Assembly: GCA_028023455.1 (NCBI GenBank)
Contig: JAQFVV010013320.1
Coordinates: 30,346 to 94,345, forward strand
Length of the DNA stretch: 64,000 bases
Origin: Epiperipatus broadwayi
Lineage: Eukaryota; Onychophora; Udeonychophora; Euonychophora; Peripatidae
Direction: 5' to 3'
Under the pieces are notes generated by a model. The model worked only from the letters and a program-made list of their open reading frames with translations, had not been told where the DNA came from and made no database searches. The position numbers and the translations under genes were made by a program. Positions 1 to 11,028 of this stretch are shown piece after piece; the stretch's first letter is position 1, and the number at the start of each line of letters is the position of its first letter.

Positions 1-418
1 TTATTAAAATCAATTATATGATTTATTATCTTTATAAAATCTGAGATTATATAGAGAAATAAATTCATTTTTTATTTGCTCAGTAATTTCACCAATAAAT
101 TCAGTGTAATCATAATTCCAGTGATAATTCCACTGAGAACATTTTTACCTCTATACTTACTGGTTGCTATATGAAGATTAAAATGAATGATAAGTACAGT
201 CTTATTAAAATAGGATTTATTTATACATGAGTACAATTGGACTTTCATCATGTTAGTAACTGTTGCCATTTTTTTTTACTTTAATAAAAAATGAGATTTA
301 AATGGAAATAAATTCATCTTTTATTGGTTCTATATTTATGACAATAAGAGACAAGTATTGATATTAATGAATTTTAAAGATATACCATTCCAATGGTTTA
401 TGATATATATATATATAT
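1..418. other. AT-rich flank without a recognisable gene
   Basis: Nothing recognisable. A short reading frame on the minus strand (72-269) looks like no family I know. A loosely similar stretch of about 42 bp occurs at about 34-75 and 282-322. The end of the segment is an (AT)n tract preceded by the inverted motif accatt-cc-aatggt (about 385-398). The same motif recurs on the far side of the neighbouring LTR element at about 7568-7581. Confidence 0.5.
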
Positions 419-2670
419 TGTAACCGGACCCGCATAAAACCGTTTTATTACATCAGCTGTAACAATTTTCTGATGAGCATGTTGTAGGAAGAAGCTATCA
501 ATTGACATTCCTAATGCAGATGTTAATGCCTCCTACAACAATATTTCCTGCTCATCAGAGGATGTAGTACAATAGAGACTGGAAACATCTAAATATTTCT
601 ATGTTTGGTTTCCCAAAAAGTGCCATTAGAGTTCCATCTCACTACAACCTGACGTGCCTAGATCTAGTTATGCCAGACGTAGCTCAGAAGGCATGGAATT
701 CTCATGAACAAGTCTATAACTGAGAGGATGCAATAAAACAAAACATAATTGGACAACTGATAACCAATTTAATTTTTAGTAACAAAAAAAAATTATTAAA
801 TAACAATTAATTTCAATTTCTAACAAAGTTCACTTCTATTCACATGATAACTCATCTTCATTTACTTATGAAAGAGTTAGAAGCAGTTCTTTTTTTATCA
901 ATAGTTTATTTACAAGGTCATTTATGAGAAACGTTTAAACAGTCTAATTCAAAATATTCAATTTTAATTCTTTATAAAAACTTGAAATATTCTAATTCAA
1001 CAATAGTTATTTTGAATTATTTATGAAAAACTGGAAATATTCTAATTCAACAATATTATTTTGAATTATTTATGAGAAGAAGCCTGAAATATTCTAATTC
1101 AACAATAGTTATTTTAATTATTTATAAAGAACTTGAAACATCTAATTCAACAATAGTTATTTTATTATTTATAAAAACTTGAAAATAATTTAAATATTAT
1201 TTTATTATTTATAGAAAAGTTAAAATAATTTATTTATACAGTTTATTATTTTAGATTATTATTGAATTTAAATACAATTTTATGATTTATATTAAAAATT
1301 TATAATTCAGCAAATATAAAGATATTCATACACATAAACTCTTCTGTGGAAATTTATCATTTAGAATTGATTTATAATTTGCAAATATAAGAATATATTA
1401 ACACTAAATCTTTCTTATTTGTAATCATTATAATTTGCAAATATAAAGATATTATATAATAAATTATCTATTTATATTTGTAATTAAAGATTTTATTTAG
1501 TCAAATATAGAAATACAACCATAAATTTTGAATTATATTTTAATTAAACTTCTAACTCAAATATAAAATCTTATACACAAAATTTTTGGGATATTTTGCA
1601 AATATAAAATATATCATATAAATTTTGTTTATTTTGTAATTAAAGCTTTCTAATTTAGCAAATATAAGAGTATATTTATACACAAAATTTTTTATTATAA
1701 TTTAGTAATTAAAGAATTTATTTAGTCAAATATAAGGATATTCATACACATGAATTTTGGACATTTTAATCCATATAGTAATACATTCAAATATTTTTAT
1801 AAATAATTGCATATAACTATTTCATTTTTTTTATAACGATGATAAACATTCTATATTTTACAAAATAAATTCTACCAATTATTTCTTACTTCACTTTATA
1901 ACATATATAAAGATTTTAATTTTTATAAAACAAATTCTAGGTAATTATTTCATAACTTCATTTTATAATGTATATAAAGATGTCTTAATATTTTATTAAA
2001 CAAAACGAGAACGTTTTATAAATTCACTTCATCATATGATAAATATTTTTAATATTTTATAAAAAATAATTTTTATGTAGATATTTCTGATGTCAATTTA
2101 TAATTTATGGTAAAAATGCTAAACATCCTATAACATAATTACCTTCAGTTTTAGTCTAGTTTACTCTAAAGAAGGCAGGTTTTTCATCTATGAAAGTCAT
2201 GATAGCGTGGAGAGATGAAGGCTAAATTACCCCATTTATTATAATTCCTCTAGTAAAGCTTTCTTTTCATTTTATGTTTTTAAAGCTTTATTTTATGTAT
2301 CAAAAGAATTAAGTAATACACTTTTTTTTAAAAAAAATTTAATATGTTCTGCTTCTTGTGTAAGACGAGAAAAAAAAGTTCTTTTCTTCCGACGACATGC
2401 CTGATTTGAATACGTAGTTTAACTTAAGTATCTTTTTTCTTTCTTTTTAATGATTGGATAATTAATTTCTTTTCTTTTTATTGAGACAGATAAAAAAAAT
2501 AAGATGACCTAACATTTTATTCAATTCCATCAATCACAAAATTAAAAATATGATTTTTTTTAAACAAATCACAGCTTTTATTTCATTCCCAATTAGACTG
2601 AATCATGCTAGACATTTTTAAATGGGGGGGTTTATTGAATATTTATATGAGGAACAGCATATCTGTTTCA
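419..2670 (-). repeat. Left LTR of element A (3' LTR in element orientation)
   Basis: Matches the right LTR along its whole length, with nearly identical segments at about 419-650 and 2440-2670. Between about 650 and 2440 this copy lacks many short runs of 1 to several bases that are present in the right copy, and it has fewer or shorter minisatellite units. Length is about 2252 bp against 2715 bp in the partner. Confidence 0.85.
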
Positions 2671-2690
2671 TTACCCCTCACCAAATTTTG
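2671..2690 (-). promoter_or_regulatory. Candidate polypurine tract of element A
   Basis: On the minus strand the bases just before the 3' LTR read TTTGGTGAGGGGTAA, followed by the LTR start TGAAACAG. The core GGTGAGGGG is purine-rich in an otherwise AT-rich setting and lies where a plus-strand primer is expected. It is short for a polypurine tract. Confidence 0.5.
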
Positions 2691-2850
2691 GGATGAAATC
2701 GCCTGGAAGTACGATTTCATTCCATATACTATACACATTATTTCTCAGTACTGCTTGGTTTTAGATATGCTGATGAATGGGCAAGATGAGCTGAAAAGTG
2801 AATACATGAACCATAGCCTCCAATGAGGATAAGTAGACGGCAAGCACAAA

Positions 2851-3561
2851 CTACCAGTCACACCACCTCATAATCACGAAAAATATTTCATTTTTAAGCA
2901 CTACCTCTCTGTACCTAGAAGTATCATCCAACCAAGAATAGGAGCCAGAGAAGAAAAAAAATTGCACTAGCCAACCCTGCTCAGCTTCGTGAGTCTTAGG
3001 GCTATCATTTGGCCTTTCCATGAGACCAAGGCCTATACATGAACCTATATATACGCACTGCTGACTACTCTTAGAGCACAACATCCAGGTTGGATAGTGC
3101 CGAGCATATACTTGGAGCACCATAACACAATGCATCCAGCAGCTCCACTCAATCATCCACCATCTCAACATGAAAAACACAAGTTCATGCATCACTACAC
3201 CACACTCACAAACTTTTTCATCAGCTATCTCTATTTTATCTGAATCATAACTGCAACTGGTTTGGAGAGACTGAGGATCATGATCAGTTCTCCTATAGTC
3301 CTCTTTTATATTATGAGGCGACATACTTCTGGATCGTCTCTTTGTTGAAAATTTATCATGTTTAACATTACTGTGGTGTCTTGCTTCTTCATTTCTGTAT
3401 TTTCTTTGAAGATCCTTGTTACTGTTTGATCTTCTAATTATACGCGTCCGATATGGACCATGAACACCATCTGTGGATTTTTTCCTGTTTCTCTTCCATT
3501 GTGGTATTTCATTTTTACATAAAAGTTTCTTTTTAAATGGTTCTTCTGCCAAAGTAATCAT
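2851..3561 (-). CDS. C-terminal continuation of the element A protein (frameshifted)
   Basis: 236 codons overlapping the end of the upstream frame by 29 bases. Its first residues (ITLAEEPFKKK) follow directly when one base is shifted in the A8 tract, so it reads as the C-terminal half of the same protein. It opens with a basic stretch containing KRRSRSMSP (Arg/Ser-rich, nucleic-acid-binding in character), then becomes rich in Cys, His and Trp, with no ordered CCHC spacing. The last third has the composition of translated non-coding DNA, so the real stop may lie earlier in another frame. Not matched to any family by eye. Confidence 0.4.
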   Translation of the reverse strand: MITLAEEPFKKKLLCKNEIPQWKRNRKKSTDGVHGPYRTRIIRRSNSNKDLQRKYRNEEARHHSNVKHDKFSTKRRSRSMSPHNIKEDYRRTDHDPQSLQTSCSYDSDKIEIADEKVCECGVVMHELVFFMLRWWMIEWSCWMHCVMVLQVYARHYPTWMLCSKSSQQCVYIGSCIGLGLMERPNDSPKTHEAEQGWLVQFFFFSGSYSWLDDTSRYREVVLKNEIFFVIMRWCDW

Positions 3562-4528
3562 TTTTTTTGGTATTTGTAAAGGTTTCTTGTTGCTTAATTA
3601 TTTTCACACTGATAAATCCTGAGTTTTCAGATTCCCTTTTGGTGTTTTTTCCTGTGAAAGCAACTATATTTTTAATAACTGTCTTTATATATCTTTTTTC
3701 TGTACTCAATTTTTGATTTGAGTTTATTAAGCTTTTGTTTATAATTTTTATATATGGCTGAGTACTAACACACTTTTCTTTCCATTTTATGGTTCCTTTC
3801 TCTATCTCCTTTACTATTTCATAGCATATATCAGACAATTTTTCTGAAACATTTTCTTCTATATTGGACAGTTCCTTAGTTATATGATAATTAAGTTTTT
3901 GATTAGGTTCATTTTCATGTTTTTCATCTTCTTGAAGATCAGAAGATTTTAATTTTGCTTTATTAGATTTATTTTCATCCATTTGAAACTCTTTTGCTGT
4001 GTTTGATATTCCAGTCTCAGCTTCTGTATATACTGATTCTCTCTTTTCAATTTTAGAGGTATATTCCACAATCAGAAGTTTTCCTGAAGGGAGACTGACA
4101 ATTTCAAGATCACTCTTTGTAATTTCAATTTGTGATTCCTTTAAAATATCTTTGGTTGGAAATTCTAAAGTTTCTTCCTCATCCAATTTTTTAGACTGAG
4201 TTATTTCTTTTATTAACTGGTTGAACTTTTCATTCTGATTTTCCACTACTTCCATAATTTGTTTTCCTATTCTTTGGTTTACTTCTATTGCTTGCTTGTT
4301 ATCTTCTTCTCTCTGTTTATCCCTTTTTTGGTTATCTTCTTCTCTCTGTTTGATATCTTCTTCTCTTTGTTTGTTTCTTTTTTGGTTATCTTCTTCTCTC
4401 TGTTTATCCCTTTTTTGGTTATCTTCTTCTCTTTGCTTATCTCTTTTCTTTTGGTCTGCTTTTATAATTTCTATTATCTGAGCTATCATAGCTATCTTTT
4501 CTGTTTTCTGAGCCTCCATGTTTACCAT
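3533..4528 (-). CDS. Coiled-coil gag-like protein of element A, N-terminal part
   Basis: 331 codons starting at ATG 4528 on the minus strand, about 300 bases inside the PBS, which is where gag sits in an LTR element. Residues about 25-80 are an 11-residue repeat built on REEDNQKRDKQ, with a strong heptad-like charge pattern and no hydrophobic core typical of a capsid fold. The rest is rich in Lys, Glu, Ser and Asn. There is no zinc knuckle, protease motif or membrane segment. The frame ends just after an A8 run (about 3553-3560). A one-base shift there leads into the frame 3561-2851, so the two were probably one protein of about 560 residues. I do not recognise the family. A structural, RNA-packaging role would be a guess based on position only. 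Confidence 0.6.
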   Translation of the reverse strand: MVNMEAQKTEKIAMIAQIIEIIKADQKKRDKQREEDNQKRDKQREEDNQKRNKQREEDIKQREEDNQKRDKQREEDNKQAIEVNQRIGKQIMEVVENQNEKFNQLIKEITQSKKLDEEETLEFPTKDILKESQIEITKSDLEIVSLPSGKLLIVEYTSKIEKRESVYTEAETGISNTAKEFQMDENKSNKAKLKSSDLQEDEKHENEPNQKLNYHITKELSNIEENVSEKLSDICYEIVKEIEKGTIKWKEKCVSTQPYIKIINKSLINSNQKLSTEKRYIKTVIKNIVAFTGKNTKRESENSGFISVKIIKQQETFTNTKKNDYFGRRTI

Positions 4529-4740
4529 TTTTCCTTTGTTTTCTAAATGAGTAAGCTTCTCTCTCCATCCACACCATGACCCTACCCCATCTTCTTTGAA
4601 ATGCCTGTGTCATTCTTTATGCCATTCTTTTTTGTTAAACTCTGTTTTTCTTTTAAACTTTTATTTTTCCATCCTTCCTGAACAAATTACATCACTACAT
4701 CATATGCACTATTCATAGCACGGAATCGTGATCTGCTTAT

Positions 4741-4840
4741 GCCTATGAGTAGGCTAGCTAGATCGGGCCTCACAGTAGGGTGGCAAATTAACCGGCCTAT
4801 GAGTATGCTAGCCAGATAAGGCCCCACGTTAGGCACCAAA
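4741..4840 (-). repeat. 54-bp tandem duplication that includes the PBS and LTR edge
   Basis: The sequence starting gcctatgagta at 4741 is repeated from 4795. The second unit contains the functional-looking PBS and ends in ccaaatgtaac at the LTR edge. The first ends in the similar string ggcaaattaacc. Primer-binding site and LTR border therefore appear to have been duplicated together, and the outer copy is degenerate. Confidence 0.65.
4821..4838 (-). promoter_or_regulatory. Primer-binding site, tRNA-Lys(CUU) type
   Basis: On the minus strand, two bases (TT) inside the LTR edge, the sequence is TGGTGCCTAACGTGGGGC. The complement of the 3' end of animal tRNA-Lys(CUU) is TGGCGCCCAACGTGGGGC, so 16 of 18 positions agree. 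The two differences are C-to-T transitions, as expected from decay. Position and spacing are canonical for minus-strand priming. Confidence 0.8.
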
Positions 4841-5371
4841 TGTAACTGGACCCGCATACAACCGTTTTATTACGTCAGCTGTAACAATTCTGATGAGCAT
4901 GTTGTAGGAAGAAGCTATCAATTGACATTCCTAATGCAGATGTTAATGCCTCCTACAACAATATTTCCTGCTCATCAGAGGATGTAGTACGATAGAGACT
5001 GGAAACATCTAAATATTTCTATGTTTGGTTTCCCAAAAAGTGCCATTAGAGTTCCGTCTCACTACCACCTGACTTGCCTAGATCTAGTTATGCCAGACAT
5101 AGCTCAGAAGGCATGAGATTCTCATGAACAAGTGCTATAACTGATGAGTGATGCAATAAAACAAAACATAATTGGACAACTGGATAACCAATTTAATTTT
5201 TAGTAACAAAAAAAAATTATTAAATAACAATTAATTTGCAATTTCTAACAAAGTTCACTTCTATTCACATGATAACTCATCTTCATTTTTACTTATGAAA
5301 GAGTTAGAAGCAGTTCTTTTTTATCAATAGTTCATTTACAAGTTCATTTATGAGAAGATGTTTGGAAATAG

Positions 5372-5770
5372 TCTAATTCAACAATAGTTCAATTTTGAAT
5401 TCCTTTATGAGAAGAAGCTTGGAAATATTCTAATTCAACAATAGTTCATTTTGAATTCATTTATGAGAAGAAGCCTGGAAATATTCTAATTCAACAATAG
5501 TTCATTTTGAATTCATTTATGAGAAGAAGCTTGGAAACATTCTAATTTAACAATAGTTCATTTTGAATTCATGTATGAGAAGACGTTTGGAAATATTCTA
5601 ATTCAACAATAGTTCATTTTGAATTCATTTATGAGAAGAAGCCTGGAAATATTCTAATTCAACAATAGTTCATTTTGAATTCATTTATGAGAAGAAGCCT
5701 GGAAATATTCTAATTCAACAATAGTTCATTTTGAATTCATTTATGAGAAGAAGCTTGGAAACAGTCAAGC
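5372..5770. repeat. 56-bp minisatellite in LTR A, about 7 units
   Basis: Units start with tctaattcaacaatag at 5372, 5429, 5485, 5541, 5597, 5653 and 5709, so the period is 56-57 bp. Units differ by a few substitutions (agaagcttgg or agaagcctgg). A decayed version lies at about 950-1190 in the left LTR. Confidence 0.9.
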
Positions 5771-5849
5771 ATTTATGGTTTATACAGCATTTCATTATTT
5801 TATGAATCATTATTGATTGGTAAACATTTAAACTTAGCAATTCTTGATT

Positions 5850-6620
5850 TGTGAAGCATTTATCATTTGGTAACCGAAGCATTTATAATTCAGTCAAATA
5901 TAAAAGTATATTCATACACATAAACTCTGTTTGGCTTGTGGAGCATTTATCATTTAGTAATTGCAGCATTTATAATTTAGTCAAATATAAGAGTATATTC
6001 ATACACATAAACTCTGTTTGGCTTGTGGAGCATTTATCATTTAGAAATTGCAGCATTTATAGTTTAGTCAAATATAAGAGTATATTCATACACGTAAACT
6101 CTATTTGGCTTGTGGAGCATTTATCATTTAGTAATTGCAGCATTTATAATTTAGTCAAATATAAAAGTATATTCATATACATAAATTCTGTTTGGCTTGT
6201 GGAGCATTTATCATTTAGTAATTAAAGCATTTCTAATTTAGTCAAATATAGAGGTATATTCATACACATAAAGTCTGTTTGGCTTGTGGAGCATTTATCA
6301 TTTAGTAATTGAAGCACTTCTAATCTAGTCAAATATAAAATTATCTTCATACACATAAACTCTGTTTGGCTTGTGGAGCATTTATAATTTAGTCAAATAT
6401 AAAATTATATTCATATACATAAACTCTGTTTGGCTTATGGAGCATTTATCATTTAGTAATTAAAGCATTTTTAATTTAGTCAAATATAAGAGTATATTTA
6501 TACACATAAACTCTATTTGGCTTGTGGAGCATTTATCATTTAGTAATTGCAGCATTTATAATTTAGTCAAATATAAGAGTATATTCATACACATAAACTC
6601 TGTTTGGCTTGTGGAGCATT
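5850..6620. repeat. 87-bp minisatellite in LTR A, about 9 units
   Basis: The anchor ttggcttgtgg occurs at 5931, 6018, 6105, 6192, 6279, 6366, 6430 (variant), 6517 and 6604. All steps are 87 bp except one shortened 64-bp unit. Since 87 is a multiple of 3, a spurious repetitive open frame runs through it. The left LTR has a degraded equivalent at about 1270-1760. Confidence 0.9.
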
Positions 6621-6649
6621 TTTAATCCATATAGTAAATACATTCAAAT

Positions 6650-6960
6650 ATTTTTATAAATAAATTTGCGTATAACTATTTCATAATTTCATTTTATAAC
6701 GTATGATAAACATGTTCTAATATTTTACAAAATAAATTGTACGCAATTATTTCATAACTTCACTTTATAACATATGATAAAGATGTTTTAATATTTTATA
6801 AAACAAATTCTAGGTAATTATTTAATAACTTCATTTTATAACGTATGATAAAGATGTCTTAATATTTTATTAAACAAAACGTATGCAACCGTTTCATAAA
6901 TTCACTTCATAACATATGATAAATATGTTTTAATATTTTATAAAAATAATTTTTATGTAG
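6650..6960. repeat. 71-bp minisatellite in LTR A, about 4 units
   Basis: The anchor aacRtatgataaa occurs at 6698, 6769, 6840 and 6911, a strict 71-bp period. The equivalent in the left LTR (about 1790-2070) is eroded. Confidence 0.9.
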
Positions 6961-7555
6961 ATATTTCATGATGTCAATTTATAATTTACCTTCCAGTTTT
7001 GCAGTCTAGTTTACTCTAAAGAAGGCAGGTTATTTCATCTATGGAAAGTCATGGCATAGCGTGGAGAGAGTGAAGCCGCTAAATTACCCCATTGTTATTA
7101 TAATTCCTCTAGTAAAGCTTTCTTTTTCCATTTTCACGTTTTGTTAAAGCTTTATTTTAATGTATCAAAATAATTAAGTAATACACTTTTTTTTAAAAAA
7201 AAAAAATAATAATATGTTCTGCTTCTCTGTGTAAGACGAGAGAAAAAAAAAAGTTCTTTTCTTCCGACGACATGCCTGATTTGAATACTGCCTCAGTTTA
7301 ACTCAAGTATCTTTTTTCTTTCTTTTTAATGATTGGATAATTAATTTCTTTTCTTTTTATTGAGACAGATTAAAAAAAATAAGATGACCTAACATTTTAT
7401 TCAATTCCATCAATCACAAAATTAAAAATATGATTTTTTTTAAACAAATCACAGCTTTTATTTCATTCCCAATTAGACTGAATCACGCTAGACATTTTTA
7501 AATGGGGGGGGGGGGGTTATTGAATATTTATATGAGGAACAGCATATCTGTTTCA

Positions 7556-7607
7556 ATATATATATATACCATTCCAATGGTATATCATATATATATATAT
7601 TGTAACC
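7556..7607. repeat. (AT)n tract with inverted motif between two LTR ends
   Basis: AT dinucleotide runs on both sides of accatt-cc-aatggt. It is bounded on the left by the CA end of element A and on the right by the TGTAACC start of the 3.1-kb repeat. The block resembles 383-418, on the outer side of element A. Confidence 0.7.
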
Positions 7608-7880
7608 TTATATTTTAGTATAAAATATAGTGATTGATATAACTGATATAAAAATTTCTCTGTCTTCTTCTTGGTGATTTGATTGGCTTGGTTTGCATTT
7701 TGAATAGACTATTTACTTGCATTAAAGATAATTTATTGGTGAGAGTAAGTAATATTTGCCTTGATTATTGCCTATATTATTTTAGTGTATTTGAAATTGC
7801 TTCTTTCCATCCACTGATTTAGATAATATATGTTTAACTTTTAAGAAATTGACAACATACATTAGGTTTAGTAAAATGTG

Positions 7881-7913
<33 letters not shown>

Positions 7914-10757
7914 TCTTATTTATTTAAAATAATCTTGGAAATTATTTTAAATTAAATTTAAAAGCTATTTTTTTAACTAATTTTTAATTATTAGATAAAA
8001 CTATAGTAATCATGTGTGCGCTTCAGTGTAAAAAAAAAAGAGCGCGATTAAAGAGAGTGTTCTGTATAGCGTTCCTGTGATTTGGAATAATAAAAAAAAA
8101 ATGGTGTAGGAATAAAATGTATACAAAATATGTTAAGCATATTTTTTAAAAAATAACTAATAAGCAGATTAATCAAAAATTTTCCTACAAACTTAAACAT
8201 AAAATTGTGACACTTAATAATAGTATGAGTTGCTAGACTTAAAGGATCTGTTCAAGCCATCCAGCCAAGTGGATAAAATCGCTAATAATTTTCTCAATAT
8301 TTATATTTCAAAATATGTCGGAACTCTCAGATTTAAAAGTAAAATTAATTGCAAAAGTTCAGTATGTTTTGAAATATTTTACTACCTACAAATTGGCAAC
8401 ATTAAATAAATATTTTAATTGCAAAAGATTTTCGGATATGAAAACTTTATTTAAAAAATAAGAGGTTTAAAATCAAATTTAAATGTTAAAGTTTATTGAA
8501 ATGATGGTTTAATAGTTCTGCTTATCATTTAAAATAATAAAGCATTGATTATTTTGTCTAAATATATACTGCCAGTAATGTATTTGCTATTTAATTTGTT
8601 TACTATTTGAATAATGGTAACAGTCTTCAAATAATTAACTAAAACTACTTTCTGATTTTTATTGTCAATTTTGAATTATTAAATTATTTTGTTCTAATTA
8701 TCATTCCTGAATTTAAATGTGGATAAATAAATCAATATAGCCTGGTGTCATAAACTTGAAACAATTTTATATAAAAATGTACAATTTAATAACTTATGAA
8801 GAACATTTTCATTTAAACTCTACATGTCATGCTTTTGGAATTGTCTCATATTCATGGAGCCAAGTAAAAATTCATTAATTTAAAAGTGCTCATAATAACT
8901 AAAACGAACGGGTATAATCACATCTATGGAATTTGGCTATAATTTCTAATTATTACTTTGTGTAATGTGTATTTATTTTTCAAGACGTTTTTACATTGAT
9001 TTCACGAATCATATTTAGTATTCTAAAAATGTTGTACACTTTAATTTATGTAATTAAGCACAAATGAATTGATTTTAATTTTATTGTTATATGAACTTAT
9101 ATGTAAAGTTCATGACTTATATTTTACTGTGTTTAAATTAAACTCATGGAATTGAGTAAAATATTTATTCAAGGAAATAGTGCTTGCGGAAAAAGCTTGA
9201 GAATTAGTAATAAATTTATGGTGTGTGTCAACCTCTCATGAAGTGTCTTATGAGTCTTTCCAAAGTTCTATTCCTATACTCATGTCACTTACATTACATT
9301 GTTACTATGTTTATATTTTAAGCAAGATAATTCAGTATATTAGTTGTTCTTATTATTGAAACACTTTTCATTATGTACAAACACACATCTGCTGAAATGC
9401 TGGTGTTTTTCTGAATTGTCAGAATAACTGAGGAGGATGATTTTTGCACTTTAAATATGAAGTAAATATTAATATTGCTTTACGATGTTAATCAGCATTA
9501 ATCTGTGCTGGTGGTTAATCCACAGATTAATTAGTTGCCACTTTCTGTATTTTTACACTCATTCCTGCACTGGTGGTTAATCCGCGGAATTGTGTAATTA
9601 TATTTGTTGTTGTATGGTGGTGTATAGACCCACAGGTCACTCAGTGTTGTATGATTCCTATGTGTAGATAAATGCATCCACAAGAATATCTTTTTTCTTC
9701 ATAAATGTAAGTTTGGGCAAAGTATTTTCTATTATTATGCTAAAATCATTTTCTTCCATTTATAAGTGAAACTTATAAGTTAAGTCATGAAGTGTAACAG
9801 GTCATCTTATTTAAATTATCTTCATGATGATTAACTGTTTATTAATTAATATTTGATCTGAACTGAAGTTTGAATTCTCCCTTTACTTTAGCTTTGCATA
9901 TTAGCTAATTCATGCAAATATAATATTATTTATTATATTATTATAGGTATATAGTATAGTTTTATTGGTTCTGGAACTGACACATTAGATATTTTATAAT
10001 TTGGTGTTGAATTTCAATATAGTTTCCTTAATGCATAAATTATATCAAATTAAAATAAAATGTATGATTAGGCTTTTATAAAACTGTGCCTAGGGTATAT
10101 TCAGTGAAGTGAACAAATGGAATGATATTTTATTTATTTGTTTATTTATGTATTTATTTATTATATTAAACCATCATATATCAATTATTTGTTAATCATA
10201 AAATTGTAAATAAATGTTGATTTATAATTAAATTTACTGTGCCGTTGCTATTTATCATTCATAAAACCAGAAATCATATATCTTGAATAGAGCATACATT
10301 GAAGTACATACTATTGTCAGCATGATATAAGAGTTTTAGTAATACTCTGAGAAAACATTTGAATGCTTTTGTTTTTGGTCGTTTATGATGTGTAAAATAC
10401 AATAAAATCCCATTTGCCTTTTTTCATCAGTTTAGCTTTGCATTGTTGATTCTAGTATATGTTACAAAATTGATTAATTTTATAAACTTATAAACAGATT
10501 TACAAAGTAATGATGTGCTTGAATTTATTTCCTTAATGTTATAATTGTCATTCATCAATATAACAAGAGTCTTACTGCTATTTATTAAATTATAAACTTA
10601 AGTTTATAAGAAAAGAACTCAAGTTTTCCATGCTTATTTATTATTGCAAAGCTCATACCTAGACTAGTATTTATACCAAAACTCATATATGTCATTTTAA
10701 AATTCATAATCTTTAATAGTTTCACAAATAATGCCATCTTGTCCATGGTTGGCCATA
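7608..10757. repeat. 3.1-kb dispersed repeat, copy 1 (LTR-like)
   Basis: Begins with TGTAACC directly after (AT)n. From about 7630 onward it aligns with 32505-35640 in the same orientation, diverged by perhaps 15-20% with many indels. Shared landmarks include a doubled tggttaatcc motif (9512, 9571) and the final tgccatcttgt-catggt-ggccat. No coding capacity is visible. The TGTAACC start here and the GGTTACA end of copy 2 are what one expects of LTR ends, so this is probably an old LTR truncated at its right side. A local (TAA)n expansion lies at 7882-7912. Confidence 0.7.
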
Positions 10758-10974
10758 TCCCCCCTATTACTATCTCAAATAAATAAACTTATAGTATTCT
10801 TATGACTTTAATAAATACTACTCATTAAGATTAAACTAATAATTAAATCTTAATCTTTTATTCTACAATAATTTAGCTCAATAAAATCTCAGGTTCATAA
10901 AACTATTTTAAGTTAATTAAAAACACTGTATGCAAACATGATAAGGGATTTTTATGTCATATTCTACACTTAAC
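10758..10974. other. Short AT-rich spacer
   Basis: Unique-looking AT-rich sequence between the end of the 3.1-kb repeat homology and the first (TAA)n block. No gene or motif seen. Confidence 0.4.

Positions 10975-11024
<50 letters not shown>
10975..11024. repeat. (TAA)n microsatellite, left block
   Basis: About 17 TAA units directly before the 5' end of the L1-like element. Its counterparts are at 16637-16665 and 21559-21924. Confidence 0.95.

Positions 11025-11028
<4 letters not shown>

Larger units (their letters stand above)
419..7555 (-). mobile_element. Non-autonomous LTR retrotransposon (element A), gag-like frame only
   Basis: Two long direct repeats (419-2670 and 4841-7555) enclose a 2.17-kb internal region. 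Each repeat runs TGTAAC...TTTCA on the plus strand, so the ends have the TG...CA form of LTRs. Orientation is minus: next to the right LTR there is an 18-base match (two mismatches) to the complement of a tRNA-Lys(CUU) 3' end. A purine-rich tract abuts the left LTR. The bases outside both ends read ATAT, compatible with a 4-bp target duplication, although the AT-rich context weakens this. The internal region encodes only a coiled-coil, lysine/glutamate-rich protein. No protease, reverse transcriptase, RNase H or integrase is visible, so the element must have been mobilised in trans, like the LARD class of derivatives. A gypsy-like parent is likely but unproven. Confidence 0.8.
4841..7555 (-). 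repeat. Right LTR of element A (5' LTR in element orientation)
   Basis: The better-preserved LTR, beginning TGTAACTGG and ending CTGTTTCA on the plus strand. It contains three successive tandem arrays (56-, 87- and 71-bp units) and a run of about 13 G at 7504-7516 that is only 7 G long in the left copy. Its inner end abuts the primer-binding site, which fixes it as the 5' LTR of a minus-strand element. Confidence 0.85.

Noticed and set aside
4259-4546. Plus-strand frames rich in Phe, Leu and Ser
   Set aside because: Antisense shadows of the coiled-coil repeats on the minus strand.
5851-6225. 124-codon open frame with a regularly repeated sequence
   Set aside because: The 87-bp minisatellite unit is divisible by three, so an open frame repeats by chance. 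It lies inside an LTR.
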